From Scylla paramamosain (lineage: Eukaryota > Arthropoda > Malacostraca > Decapoda > Portunidae): a DNA stretch of 64,000 nucleotides. The notes under the pieces are model-generated. The model saw only the letters and a list, made by a program, of their open reading frames with translations. It searched no databases and was not told the DNA's origin. Shown in pieces: positions 53,358 to 64,000 of this stretch; position 1 is the first letter of the stretch; every line of letters starts with the position of its first letter. A program made the translations under genes and the position numbers. The stretch covers positions 17,205,767-17,269,766 of the forward strand of contig NC_087171.1 of assembly GCF_035594125.1 (NCBI RefSeq). The letters are read 5' to 3'.

Positions 53358-54153
53358 GTATGACAAACCATAGCGTACTTGCTTCTCGGAACTAGAAAGG
53401 AAGGGACCCGAAACCCAGACGTCCTCATACTGGGAACTATGTAACAGTTGTAATGTTTGCTCTCCAGTGATATACTTGCAATTCCAAAGTTTGCTAGCCC
53501 CAAGAGAGGGTAAATCTTAAGAACAGCTACTCTAAACCAATTGCCAATATAATGCACTTCTGAGAAAAATATATAGTGCACCCAAACATCTGAGAAGTCT
53601 TTAGTTTGCGCTTGTTCATACTAACCTTACAATAGAAAGTTGACGGCTCATCCTATCTTCAAGGTCCATTCTCTTCACACTCCACCAACTTAGCTTTGAC
53701 TTTGTTCATTCGTTGCTAACTCCAAGACGATTAAACGATAAGACTCGCATTAGTTCAGGCAGTATTTACAAGCTTCACATTGTTTGGAAGTGTCTGCATT
53801 ATAAGATGAATGGTTTACCACCTTAAATATTTGCATGATGTTGAATAAGACACTCCAACATTTAGTATTCACATGTAGGCGATCCTTCATGTCAGTAACG
53901 CAGCAGACAAGCAATCTACGAGTATGCATATATTTATCTTTATGTTAGGCAAAGTGCAGGAGATCTCGGATAATATTTAAGCAGTGGTTCAATCACGATA
54001 GCGGCGGTGGCAGCAGTAGGGAGTCTGGAAATGAGCAGGCCACCCTCACCCTGCTCCTGTATCAACACTGACCGCTGACTGATGTTTGCATCTCCCCCCG
54101 TCCTGTTTTGATTCTAAGAGGGCGAGATGATGAGACATGGATCGAGAATGGAG

Positions 54154-54156
<3 letters not shown>
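53355..54156. other. Unique sequence
   Basis: No gene, RNA or transposon motif recognised. Confidence 0.5.

Positions 54157-54234
<78 letters not shown>
54157..54234. repeat. (GA)n microsatellite, 78 bp
   Basis: Pure GA tract. Confidence 0.98.
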
Positions 54235-54236
<2 letters not shown>

Positions 54237-54308
54237 ACACAACTCATTGGTGAAATAAGGCAGTGTAGGCTTGAGGTCGTCACATGATCAGACCACTATT
54301 GAGTCCCC

Positions 54309-54465
54309 CCATTTTTTTTTTTTTTCCTCTGTATGTAAGAGGAGCACTGGTCAAGGGCAACGAAAAGTGAGGGGAAAAAAAGCTAGTGAATGCCGGTCCC
54401 TAAAAGAAAGGTCAAAAGGAATCATCCGAACTTGGAGGATAAGTGCCTTGAAACCTGTTGATGAA
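54309..54465 (-). mobile_element. LINE family B 3' end, copy 3 (3' untranslated part only)
   Basis: On the minus strand, the last codons (AGGTTTCAAG near 54450) and the downstream untranslated part match copy 2 at 29362-29645, including GTTGCCCTTGACCAGTG (complement of about 54346-54362). The insertion ends in a poly(A) tail, seen as a T-run at 54312-54325 on +. It is almost entirely 3' untranslated sequence. Confidence 0.7.
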
Positions 54466-54944
54466 GAGTGCCAGTGGTGGGATCACTCGTTGGCTCCTCA
54501 CTCTATCTCCCATACCACGCAGCGTTCACTTAGTTTTTTTTTTTTTGGTGAGAAGTGGAAGCGCTACAGAATGCAGAGCAGCTTTTGAGAACGACATTGA
54601 TTTCGTTTGGTTTTGAGGTTTAAAAAGCGTAAATTTACAAAGAGCATCGGCATCGTGTTGAAATATTTCCTCTCGTTCCATTATTAGGTGTATGATAAAA
54701 TGTAATAACGGTGACATCGAACATCGTGCAGCGCATTATTTCCTATCCGTTTTTAATTGTCACAACACCCAATTAGCTCGGAAACCAAATTAATAGTGTT
54801 TATTTTTAAAAAATACATAAATTTGCCACAGTCTGGTCAGGCAAGTGTATGGCGGGAAAAAATGCTCTGCAATGCCTAAATAACGCAATCTTGGTAAATA
54901 CAGTGATAGGTTTTAATTTTAATTCGCACATCCTCCCATCTCTC

Positions 54945-54947
<3 letters not shown>
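54466..54947. other. Unique sequence
   Basis: T-run at 54535-54546. No gene recognised. Confidence 0.45.

Positions 54948-54981
<34 letters not shown>
54948..54981. repeat. (GT)n array, 34 bp
   Basis: Pure GT units. Confidence 0.97.
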
Positions 54982-54984
<3 letters not shown>

Positions 54985-55214
54985 CGTGTGCACTTCCATA
55001 TGCAATTTACTTATGTATTTATTTGTTTATAAAATATTGATAGGCATTCGTATAGATAATATTTTTAACCGTTGCTCACTTGTACACTTGAAAGCTCCCA
55101 TTTCACTCTGTTAGCAGTTAAAGGTAAATGACCAGGTAAATCAGCAGGTTTGCATTACCATCCCCATTATCGAAGTGTATCAGAGGTTCATGATCTTATG
55201 ATTCTAAAAGTTAT

Positions 55215-55690
55215 ACCTGAATATGACGATGTGAAACGTGAAAAAGAGATGGAAGAAGTATTTTCAGGTAGTATTGAATGAAGGAAACCCACATGAAATA
55301 GGGAATGAGGAAAAAATAGAGGCCAGTGATGATGTTATAGGAAGAAGTTAAGATTGTCCTGGAAAAAATTAAGAAAGGAAAGCCACGTAGAACATCCGAG
55401 CTGCTAAGTGATATAATGAAGGCAATTGCAAACATCGGTATTGCGAGGAAAACGGGTGCAGGCAAGCGCAGGACAGGGAGAAGATGCCAGCCGAGTGGTG
55501 GGGAGTAGTTTTACAATTCCCATCTGTGATAAATATCCTGAGGTGAGGTGGCTGGTGTACAGAATTAAACTATTGAGGAAGGTTCCGAAATGCAGATTTG
55601 AGGAGGTTAGTTGTGGATTACGAGTGTCAGTTTGGACGAGTTATGTTGACCACTGTGCAAGGGAATCTGTGATATTTTCTTGAATGTATG
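55215..55690 (+). pseudogene. LINE reverse-transcriptase pseudogene fragment
   Basis: Reading across three frames gives the start of a non-LTR reverse transcriptase: WKKYFQVVLNEGNPHE (from 55250), then after a 1-base insertion near 55342 EVKIVLEKIKKGKPRRTSEL and SDIMKAIANIGI, then MPAEW (about 55484), FTIPICDK, YRIKLLRKVPK (about 55556-55590) and finally ECQFG (about 55620-55634). This is the order WKEYF / EV..AL.KMK.GKA.GPSG / SD.MKAAG..GI / .PAEW..S...PIYK.KGD / NYRGI.LL / QFGF of endonuclease/reverse-transcriptase LINEs (family knowledge). The catalytic YADD box is not reached. Frameshifts, stop codons and a mutated GP.G motif show it is dead. It is in opposite orientation to the family-A LINE 0.9 kb downstream. 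Confidence 0.75.
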
Positions 55691-56395
55691 AATTAAAAGT
55701 AATATAAGTAATGACGGATAAAGTAATAAAGTATCCTCTCACTTGAATCAATTTAAATAATCAGAAAATATGTAGAAATTTTTGCAGCCTCCCTAAACAT
55801 GCAGGCTGGACACCCTCCTGTTGCCGTGTCGAGCCATCAGCTGCGCCTCAATATTTCACACTAGTAAAGCCGTCACGAGGGAGGCACTGTTCCTGCGCCC
55901 AAGTGCACACTGTAGACCATCAGTGCAGCCGTGCAGCACTCATTTATGGCCGAGCCATTGCAATGGGAGGTGTCTGCACAGACATTTATCCCGTTTTTTC
56001 CAAAAGAATTTTAAACTAACCTTTCTTTCATTAAAACAAATGTACCCAGGCTCTGCTGATACGCTCGTGTGTTCATGCACCATTACACGATTATGAAGAA
56101 AAGCGGCTGTATAGCGTTACCGGGCACTTAGATTGAATAGTATTTTGCTGGAGTATATTTACCCTGGATTGTATTAATATTCATCATGTGGAAACTCGCA
56201 CCCATTTTGCGTATCATAATGTTATGTATGCGAAAGAAGCGTGCCGTGCAGTGTGCCTCTCACCATTTGAACTCAGGCAGTGAAAGTAGCGATTGATGTT
56301 GAGGCGTTATGAGAGTTCACTTTTAAACAACTTGGACGCTTGTGCTAACGACCTTGACACTACAGTTTCATTACTGCTTCATTATTAGCTCCTGT

Positions 56396-56398
<3 letters not shown>
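55691..56398. other. Unique sequence
   Basis: No gene recognised; a 91-codon + frame (55821-56096) has no known domain. Confidence 0.45.

Positions 56399-56491
<93 letters not shown>
56399..56491. repeat. (CA)n microsatellite, 93 bp
   Basis: Pure CA/AC tract. Confidence 0.98.
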
Positions 56492-56492
<1 letters not shown>

Positions 56493-56500
56493 CATCAACA

Positions 56501-56611
56501 ATGAGGATACTTTTTCTAGCAGTGATGATACACTTTTCTTTTCTCACCTGCCCGTGTGACCTGCAGATTGACAGCAGCACAGCGGCTCCACTTCCTGCTT
56601 CTCGTGAATAG
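56501..56611 (+). CDS. Micro-ORF with signal-peptide-like start (doubtful)
   Basis: ATG at 56501, 10 bp after the CA array, opens 36 codons: MRILFLAVMIHFSFLTCP, then CDLQIDSSTAAPLPASRE and a stop. The N-terminus has the basic-hydrophobic-Cys/Pro pattern of a secretory signal, and the rest is hydrophilic. An acceptor-like TGACCTGCAG also lies inside. Without conservation or transcript data it is most likely chance; it stops just at the 3' border of the LINE copy. Confidence 0.1.
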   Translation: MRILFLAVMIHFSFLTCPCDLQIDSSTAAPLPASRE

Positions 56612-57045
56612 GAAACGCTCTGTCCCTAGAAACATAAATGCATGAGAAAATAAGGGAAGCGCTTGTAAGAAGCCACCAGACGTACACGTGGCAGTCCCTG
56701 TATGAAATGCATTTGCGTATTTCCGCATATCATCCTCATCCATAAATCCATCTAATATTCTTTTAAAGCTCGCTAATAACTCAGTACAAACAACCTGATT
56801 ACCGAGTTCATTCCATTCATCTACCACTCTATTTGAGATCCAATTCTTTCCTATCTCCTTTATCTCAATCTAACTTTCAAGCTTGAACTCATTATTCTTT
56901 GTTTTATCCTGATTACTGAGAATTATGCTTATTTCACCCTTGCTGTGCCCTATTACTGAAAATTTTGCTTACATCACCCTTGTCATATCCTCTGTACCAC
57001 TTAAAGACCTTTAGCATGTCCCCTCTGTAAGTGTGACCCCAGGTT
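56612..57045 (-). mobile_element. LINE family A (CR1-like) 3' end, copy 2 (longest)
   Basis: On the minus strand it reads RGDMLKVFKWYRGYDKGDV (about 57028-56972), then after a frameshift NNEFKLES, IKEIGKNWISNR and VVDEWNELGNQVV (about 56836-56798), LLASFKRILDGFMDEDD, and a 3' untranslated part shared with 6020-6225. RGD..KVFK..RG, the R.WF.NRVV..WN.LP..VV module and the SFK..LD.FM tail are standard for CR1/RTE-like LINE C-termini in arthropods. Stops, frameshifts and an internal 40-bp tandem duplication (56912-56989) show it is dead. Confidence 0.82.
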
Positions 57046-57552
57046 GTCATAGGCTACAATTGTGTAGGGTCGTAGTATGATTGTTAATTGCATAGAGACA
57101 TTATTCATATTGGCTGAAATGTTTAATTAGAATGTGTTGCTTTGAAGTGCATCATGAATAATTACCGTGATGCACAGTACAGCCACCGCACGCTACCGCA
57201 ACAACATAACACGCGCATGGAAAATAAAATCAGTGAATTCATCCAAATACTGCATTTATGTCGGTTTTCAGCAATATATATTTGTGAAGTATTAGAAATG
57301 CCAAATACATATGATTTCAGTTATAATATACATAACAATATAATGATATGTACTCTTCAATTCATGCAGCATTTGTTTTTAAGAATATGCTTTCTTCTTG
57401 CTGAAATTAATTACCCTTCCCTAATTAGGTTTATTATTGTGTCTGAATACACTGAAGGTTCACATTCTGGTAGACTACAAAAGAATTCAATTAGTGAGCC
57501 GGATCTCCGGAGACGGTACTGAATGACTTACGAGATATACGAGTATTATTGT

Positions 57553-57555
<3 letters not shown>
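57046..57555. other. AT-rich unique sequence with a 126-codon frame
   Basis: The + frame 57142-57522 (MKCIMNNYRDAQYSHRTL start) is SSR-free with ordinary composition but matches nothing I recognise. Not called. Confidence 0.35.
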
Positions 57556-57616
<61 letters not shown>

Positions 57617-57643
57617 CGTATGTGTGTGTGTGTATGTATGTTT

Positions 57644-57708
<65 letters not shown>
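57556..57708. repeat. (GT)n microsatellite, 153 bp, interrupted
   Basis: GT units with a variant island of GCGTGCGTATG, GTATGTATGTTTG and CTG words at 57611-57652 dividing two purer GT blocks. Confidence 0.97.
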
Positions 57709-57711
<3 letters not shown>

Positions 57712-59158
57712 CTCTATATACGGATATGTGTGGGAGTTGTGTCTAGCTACTGTCCTCCTCAATTATTGGTGGGTCCTTACTTTATCACTTCTCAATGGCT
57801 GAACGGAATGCTTACTTGGAGATTATGAATCATATACTTTGCACGGCGTCTGTCGACAATATCCAGATTCACCGTGTCTTCATAGGCGATGCTGCAATCC
57901 TCGTGAGTCAGTAAGAGGCTGATGATACCTTAGCCGCTGTACCTGCAGAGCCTGAAAATACATATACCTTCTTCATCAGCTTTATTATCACGTCTTTATA
58001 CAGGGTCGCTGTAAAGTACATAATAAACTTGGACAAAATAGTTATCGAGAAAGTTGTATGCTTATTGAATGAAGCAGTTAAAGCTCGTCTCCGGTAAGAG
58101 TTGCTCAGAATGTGAAGGATCCTTGGACTAAGACTAGAAAACAAAGTCAATAAAAACAAAGTCGGTAAAACGCAGGTGACCGAAGAAACACGCGGCTGGA
58201 ATGACGCTATCAGGCATGTCCCACCGCCCTTCACGCCTCCACTTACTGAGCGGCCAAGGATGAACGCGAGATCTGAATCTTTACGGGAAAAAAAACATTG
58301 CACCCATTTCTTTATTCTTATCGCTAAGCCTTATTGTTTTGTCTTCTCATTAAATGTGCTCCCAGTAATGTAACGGTGACATATGAGACACTTATATGTT
58401 AAATGTCTTTTTGCCCTTAATATTATCTCACTGATATCAAAATCAAAGGATTTCTATGTGCAAGAAAATAAATAAATAAAGAAAGAAAGAAAGAACGCTA
58501 AAGAGCATCCAACATATAGAAATGTGTAAATATACTCAGGACAACAGTTAAAATTTCACCTGTGTCTCTCTCTTTGCTGATTTGCCTCGAATATTTCTCA
58601 TAAAATCACTCAAGAACACAAGCATAGCCAACATGTGTATACAGACGTGTAAACATATCTGGGAGTATAACTTGCATTCTCTCAGCAACAGAATGTGCAC
58701 CTGTGGCGTTCTTCCCTATATGTGGAAAATCCAGACGCTCCATGTAATTATATATTGATTTTGATAAAGCTGATGTCCACACACACAGGGGATGCTCGCA
58801 CATATAAAACAAGACAAGGGGAAAAGGGTGATGTACTGTCTCATAGACGACTCCCCTGTGAGCAGCGACTAACCTTCAGGAATGACCTTTGTGGAGGCTG
58901 CGGCGCCCTGATCACGATAACCACGCTGTATTTACTCAGAGACGACAGCTGATCTTGAGGTCTCGTCGCGGCATAGTGAGACACGCCAGCAACGTCCTTT
59001 GATCATGTAGGGGGAGGAAGCGTGTCTCTGACGGATTAATATTCGCCGCCCTGGGTTTGTAATTATCAGGGGGAGGAAATGTTCAATAGAAAGGAAATAA
59101 CATTAAGTGTAGAGGATAGTGCATATGTTTGGTGTGCAAAGGTCACTTAAAGAAGATG

Positions 59159-59166
<8 letters not shown>
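57709..59166. other. Long SSR-poor sequence
   Basis: A short (AAAT)n-(AAAG)n lies at 58468-58494. A 131-codon - frame at 57908-58303 has no recognised family. No gene called. Confidence 0.45.

Positions 59167-59243
<77 letters not shown>
59167..59243. repeat. (GA)n microsatellite, 77 bp
   Basis: Pure GA tract. Confidence 0.98.
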
Positions 59244-59244
<1 letters not shown>

Positions 59245-60052
59245 CTTCTATAATTCACAGTACTTTTTCTCTCTCCCTCCCTTTCGTTAAATTCATGCTC
59301 CCACAAAACACGGGAGGGAGACAGCGCGTTGTTCATACGAGATTCCTAGAAGAGAGAGAAAAAAAAATATTATTGAACGTACGAGAGGGACCGAACACAT
59401 TGATTTTCGAATCTGACGAGTTTTTCTTATCATTTCCGCATGCAGGAAATTAAAAAGCCAAACAAACAAGCAAGCAAACAAAACAAAACCAGAAACACAG
59501 TAGAGTTCCAGGAAGAGTGATCCAGAAATGGGATGAGGAACACTGGAAGAGGCTGACGGAGCAGGAAATGTTAGAAAGTGACGTGCAGTGACTGGTATCA
59601 TCTCCAGAATGCAACGAGGTACTTCATCTCTTCGTATATTTGTGTTTAGTGATTCTGAGCCACATGGAAAGGTTCTGAACCAGTGCTGGGGACCTTCAAG
59701 GAGGGTTAAGTGGTGTAGGAATTAAGACTTTGAAGAGAGACTGAGTAAACACGAATATATTTTTAAGTAGCAGACCATTAAAGATATGATTATGTTCACG
59801 GAGACTCCTGAGACTGTATATGTAGTTAGGTCACTGAAATGTACTGGTATTTAATTACAGATAAAAGGTAGTGATTTGGATTTATATTTGCCACACATGA
59901 ATTCATATATATGTCCCTGCTTCGTGTCTTTGATGGGTCCAGCAGGCTACCCTAACCTACTGTATAACATTAGCATACATAATCCGCCATTACTGTTCAT
60001 TATATGCCTTGTCACCTACTGAAATTATGCATGCAGCTGGCTTTTTTTTTTT

Positions 60053-60057
<5 letters not shown>
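59244..60057. other. Unique sequence ending in a T-run
   Basis: AAAC/AAGC words at 59457-59485; a 16-17 base T-run at 60042-60057. No gene recognised. Confidence 0.45.

Positions 60058-60101
<44 letters not shown>
60058..60101. repeat. (GT)n array, 44 bp, after T-run
   Basis: Pure GT directly following the T-run, so the array may have arisen at an A/T-rich tail. Confidence 0.97.

Positions 60102-61149
<1,048 letters not shown>

Positions 61150-61237
<88 letters not shown>
61150..61237. repeat. (CT)n microsatellite, 88 bp
   Basis: Pure CT tract. Confidence 0.98.
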
Positions 61238-61238
<1 letters not shown>

Positions 61239-61481
61239 AAAGTGAGTGGGATGTAATAGTTTTGTTGTCAGAATCACTTAATACATTTCACTAACATTAC
61301 CTTCTTCCTCTCCATGTCTCCTGCAATCGAATATTGTCTCCAGCCTGCCATCTCTCCAAATACAGACAGTACCACTTTTTACCCAATACCTCCCACCAGC
61401 CACCAGTGACAGCCTTAGAAGTTATGATGTCACGTTCATATTTATCACAGCACCTGACATACCTATGAGTGGTATTGGTCG

Positions 61482-61483
<2 letters not shown>

Positions 61484-61540
<57 letters not shown>
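61484..61540. repeat. (GA)n microsatellite, 57 bp
   Basis: Pure GA; complementary to the CT tract that starts 60 bp downstream. Confidence 0.98.
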
Positions 61541-61543
<3 letters not shown>

Positions 61544-61597
61544 GTAAATATACTTCATGACTTGACAGCGAACAGAAAGGTTCATCTCCAGCTTCCC

Positions 61598-61703
<106 letters not shown>

Positions 61704-61978
61704 ACCTGTGCTTCGGAAAATACAGAAGTCTAGCTTGTCAATATCCCACCGGCTTGCCTGACCACCCTTTCCAGACGGCAAAAAATCTGTGTTAATTGAC
61801 AAGGGAATCCTGTTTGTCAGCCCAAACACCCCGTGGCTCGTGGCTTGATCCCGCCCGGCTGCCTGCGACGCTGCTCGACACAATATTGCTTGGGTTGGCT
61901 GGCTTTATTAGAGATTTTATTTTTGTCATCCGTCACAACAAATTGGTATTTCACAAACAACCTAGAGTACGTAGAGTG

Positions 61979-62480
<502 letters not shown>

Positions 62481-62810
62481 GTTTTTTATTTTTTTTTTTA
62501 TTTATTTATTTTTTTTTTTTATCTAAAAAAAATTAAGGGAACCTGCAAGAAACCATCAGGCCTATGTGTGGCACTCTGCATGAAATACTTACCTTCTTCC
62601 ACCTATCACCTTCATCCATATTTTTTTTTCAGTTATTCAAACCCCATAATAACTCAACACTAACAACTTGATTACACAATCAACTTCATTAATTTACCAT
62701 ACTATTTGAGAACCAGTTCGTTTTTATCTTTTTAAAATATATCTTTATTGAACTTAAACCCATTATCTTTTTTTAGATCATAATATTACCCCTCTATCAA
62801 TCATATAGAA
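62481..62810 (-). mobile_element. LINE family A (CR1-like) 3' end, copy 3 (most decayed)
   Basis: The + strand shows AAGGGAACCTGCAAGAAACC (from about 62537), the counterpart of 56651-56670 in copy 2, and the rest (ACTTAAACCCATTATC near 62753, ATTTGAGAACCAGTTCG near 62705) follows copy 2 in order. In translation only traces of the WN.L..VV and FK modules remain, with stops throughout. The 3' end is an A-rich tail, seen as a T/TTTA-rich run at 62483-62521 on +. Confidence 0.72.
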
Positions 62811-63298
62811 TACAGAGACCTAGCCATCAACTCAGACGCGGCCAGTTAGTCACCAAAGAGCAGCGTAACAGCAGTGCGTGGATGAACTTGAGCTTAAAGT
62901 GCTATTCCCTTCATGTGTCCACAGTTTTTGATGGACAGCCGCACTAGCACTCCAAGCCTTTTTGAGTCATGGAGAGACAGGTGGGACAAAGTGAGGACAG
63001 ACACTTGATGCTCCCATGTGACTTTTAATTGAACCAATCACCGAACTCCACCTCCCTAGGGCTTCAGGATTGACTCACTATTGCCTGAACCGAAGAGCTA
63101 GGGGCGTGTGTGTCAGTGTGTGCGTTGTTCGTGTGTGAGGGACGTGAAGGCCTGCTGGTAGTGTGTCCCTGTAACTGCGTAGGGTGTAGTGAGGGTGTGT
63201 GCGTGAGGGTTGCCTGCTTCGTCAGAGGGATGAGAGGAAGGGAGAGAAATGACGGTGAAGTGACGCAAGAGAATGAAATGTTGCTGGGTTTTATATGG

Positions 63299-63301
<3 letters not shown>
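62811..63301. other. Unique sequence, G/T-rich near 63100-63215
   Basis: Degenerate GTGTG words but no array. No gene recognised. Confidence 0.45.

Positions 63302-63348
<47 letters not shown>
63302..63348. repeat. (GA)n microsatellite, 47 bp
   Basis: Pure GA tract. Confidence 0.97.
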
Positions 63349-63352
<4 letters not shown>

Positions 63353-63499
63353 GGCACGAGCTTAATTTCGGTGTTCATTATAGAATGTAGTATTATCGAA
63401 ATGAGTGTTGTTTATTAGTGCTGATAAAATTGCGACCCCGTTTATTTCGTTTTTTTTTTTTTTTTTTTTTACTTATTCAGATATACAACACTTTTCCCT

Positions 63500-63601
<102 letters not shown>

Positions 63602-63794
63602 TTTATCTTTTTTTTATTAATTCTACGGTTGTTTAAGTTATTTCCTTTCTGCGTTACAGCCTTCTTAACCTGCTTCCTTACTTTGTCCCTGTTATTTCGC
63701 GATCGGCTGCCAGGAAACGAGTAGATCTGCTTTTTTTATCGTAAAGAGAAAATTATACCTTACATTAACGAGGTGCCGTGCCCATGGAATGCCA

Positions 63795-63797
<3 letters not shown>

Positions 63798-63869
<72 letters not shown>
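63798..63869. repeat. (CT)n microsatellite, 72 bp
   Basis: Pure CT tract; CT-rich degenerate words continue at 63913-63930 and 63946-63970. Confidence 0.98.
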
Positions 63870-63872
<3 letters not shown>

Positions 63873-64000
63873 AACTGTAGCAGAGATCCATCCTTGCTTT
63901 CATTACCCACTGCTCTCTTTCTCTCTCTCTATTCCAGCCATGTACTCTTCTCTCTCCCTCTTGCTCTTCTATACTTCACATTTCACAATATGAAAAAAAA

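Noticed and set aside
57142..57522. 126-codon SSR-free plus-strand frame
   Set aside because: Ordinary AT-rich composition without a known motif; likely chance.

Overview
The window is eukaryotic nuclear DNA from an animal with an exceptionally microsatellite-rich genome. Nearly pure (CT)n/(GA)n, (AC)n/(GT)n and (AT)n tracts, mostly 60-150 bp long, recur every 1-2 kb from end to end. Summing the tract lengths listed here gives about 3.5 kb of CT/GA, 1.6 kb of AC/GT and 0.8 kb of AT dinucleotide array (about 9% of the window), plus several hundred bases of trinucleotide array. With the remnants of non-LTR retrotransposons and a tRNA-derived SINE-like element, this best fits a decapod crustacean, probably a crab. 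That assignment rests on remembered resemblance of the repeat families and on microsatellite density, not on a database search.

No convincing complete protein-coding gene was found. Most long open frames simply read through microsatellites (Leu-Ser, Arg-Glu, Thr-His, Cys-Val, Tyr-Ile and homopolymer translations) and are rejected. The real coding traces are retrotransposon remnants: a C-terminal ORF fragment of an endonuclease/reverse-transcriptase LINE (about 3990-4270); three copies of one CR1-like LINE 3' end (6020-6225 on +; 56612-57045 and 62481-62810 on -); three copies of a second LINE 3' end, all on - (25555-25790, 29362-29645, 54309-54465); and a frameshifted reverse-transcriptase pseudogene (55215-55690, +). 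A SINE-like sequence with a tRNA B box lies at about 10768-11180, next to or interrupted by a long (AC)n.

Layout: 1-5 kb, CT/GA and AC arrays and a GGA/GTA patch; 5-9.9 kb, mostly unique sequence with one LINE tail; 9.9-15 kb, dense mixed arrays, the SINE-like element and a ~460 bp TTC/GTT/CTG/CTC block; 15-18 kb, pyrimidine-rich unique sequence; 18.3-19.4 kb, a trinucleotide cascade, a CpG-rich patch and a GT-TA array; 21-25 kb, compound arrays; 25-34 kb, unique sequence with two LINE-B tails and AT, CT and Z-DNA-prone arrays; 34-36.5 kb, the densest CT/GT cluster, including a duplicated microsatellite module; 37-54 kb, alternating arrays and unique sequence; 54-57 kb, a LINE-rich zone; 57-64 kb, more arrays and one LINE tail.

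The host genes remain uncertain. Weak exon candidates with good splice signals occur on + at 41685-41944/42521-42568, 44918-45181/45277-45390 and after 34965. Two of these acceptors (34965|34966 and 44917|44918) are followed directly by GTAAG, so they also fit recursive-splicing ratchet points of a long intron. All gene-model calls are low confidence; the microsatellite calls are read directly from the sequence.
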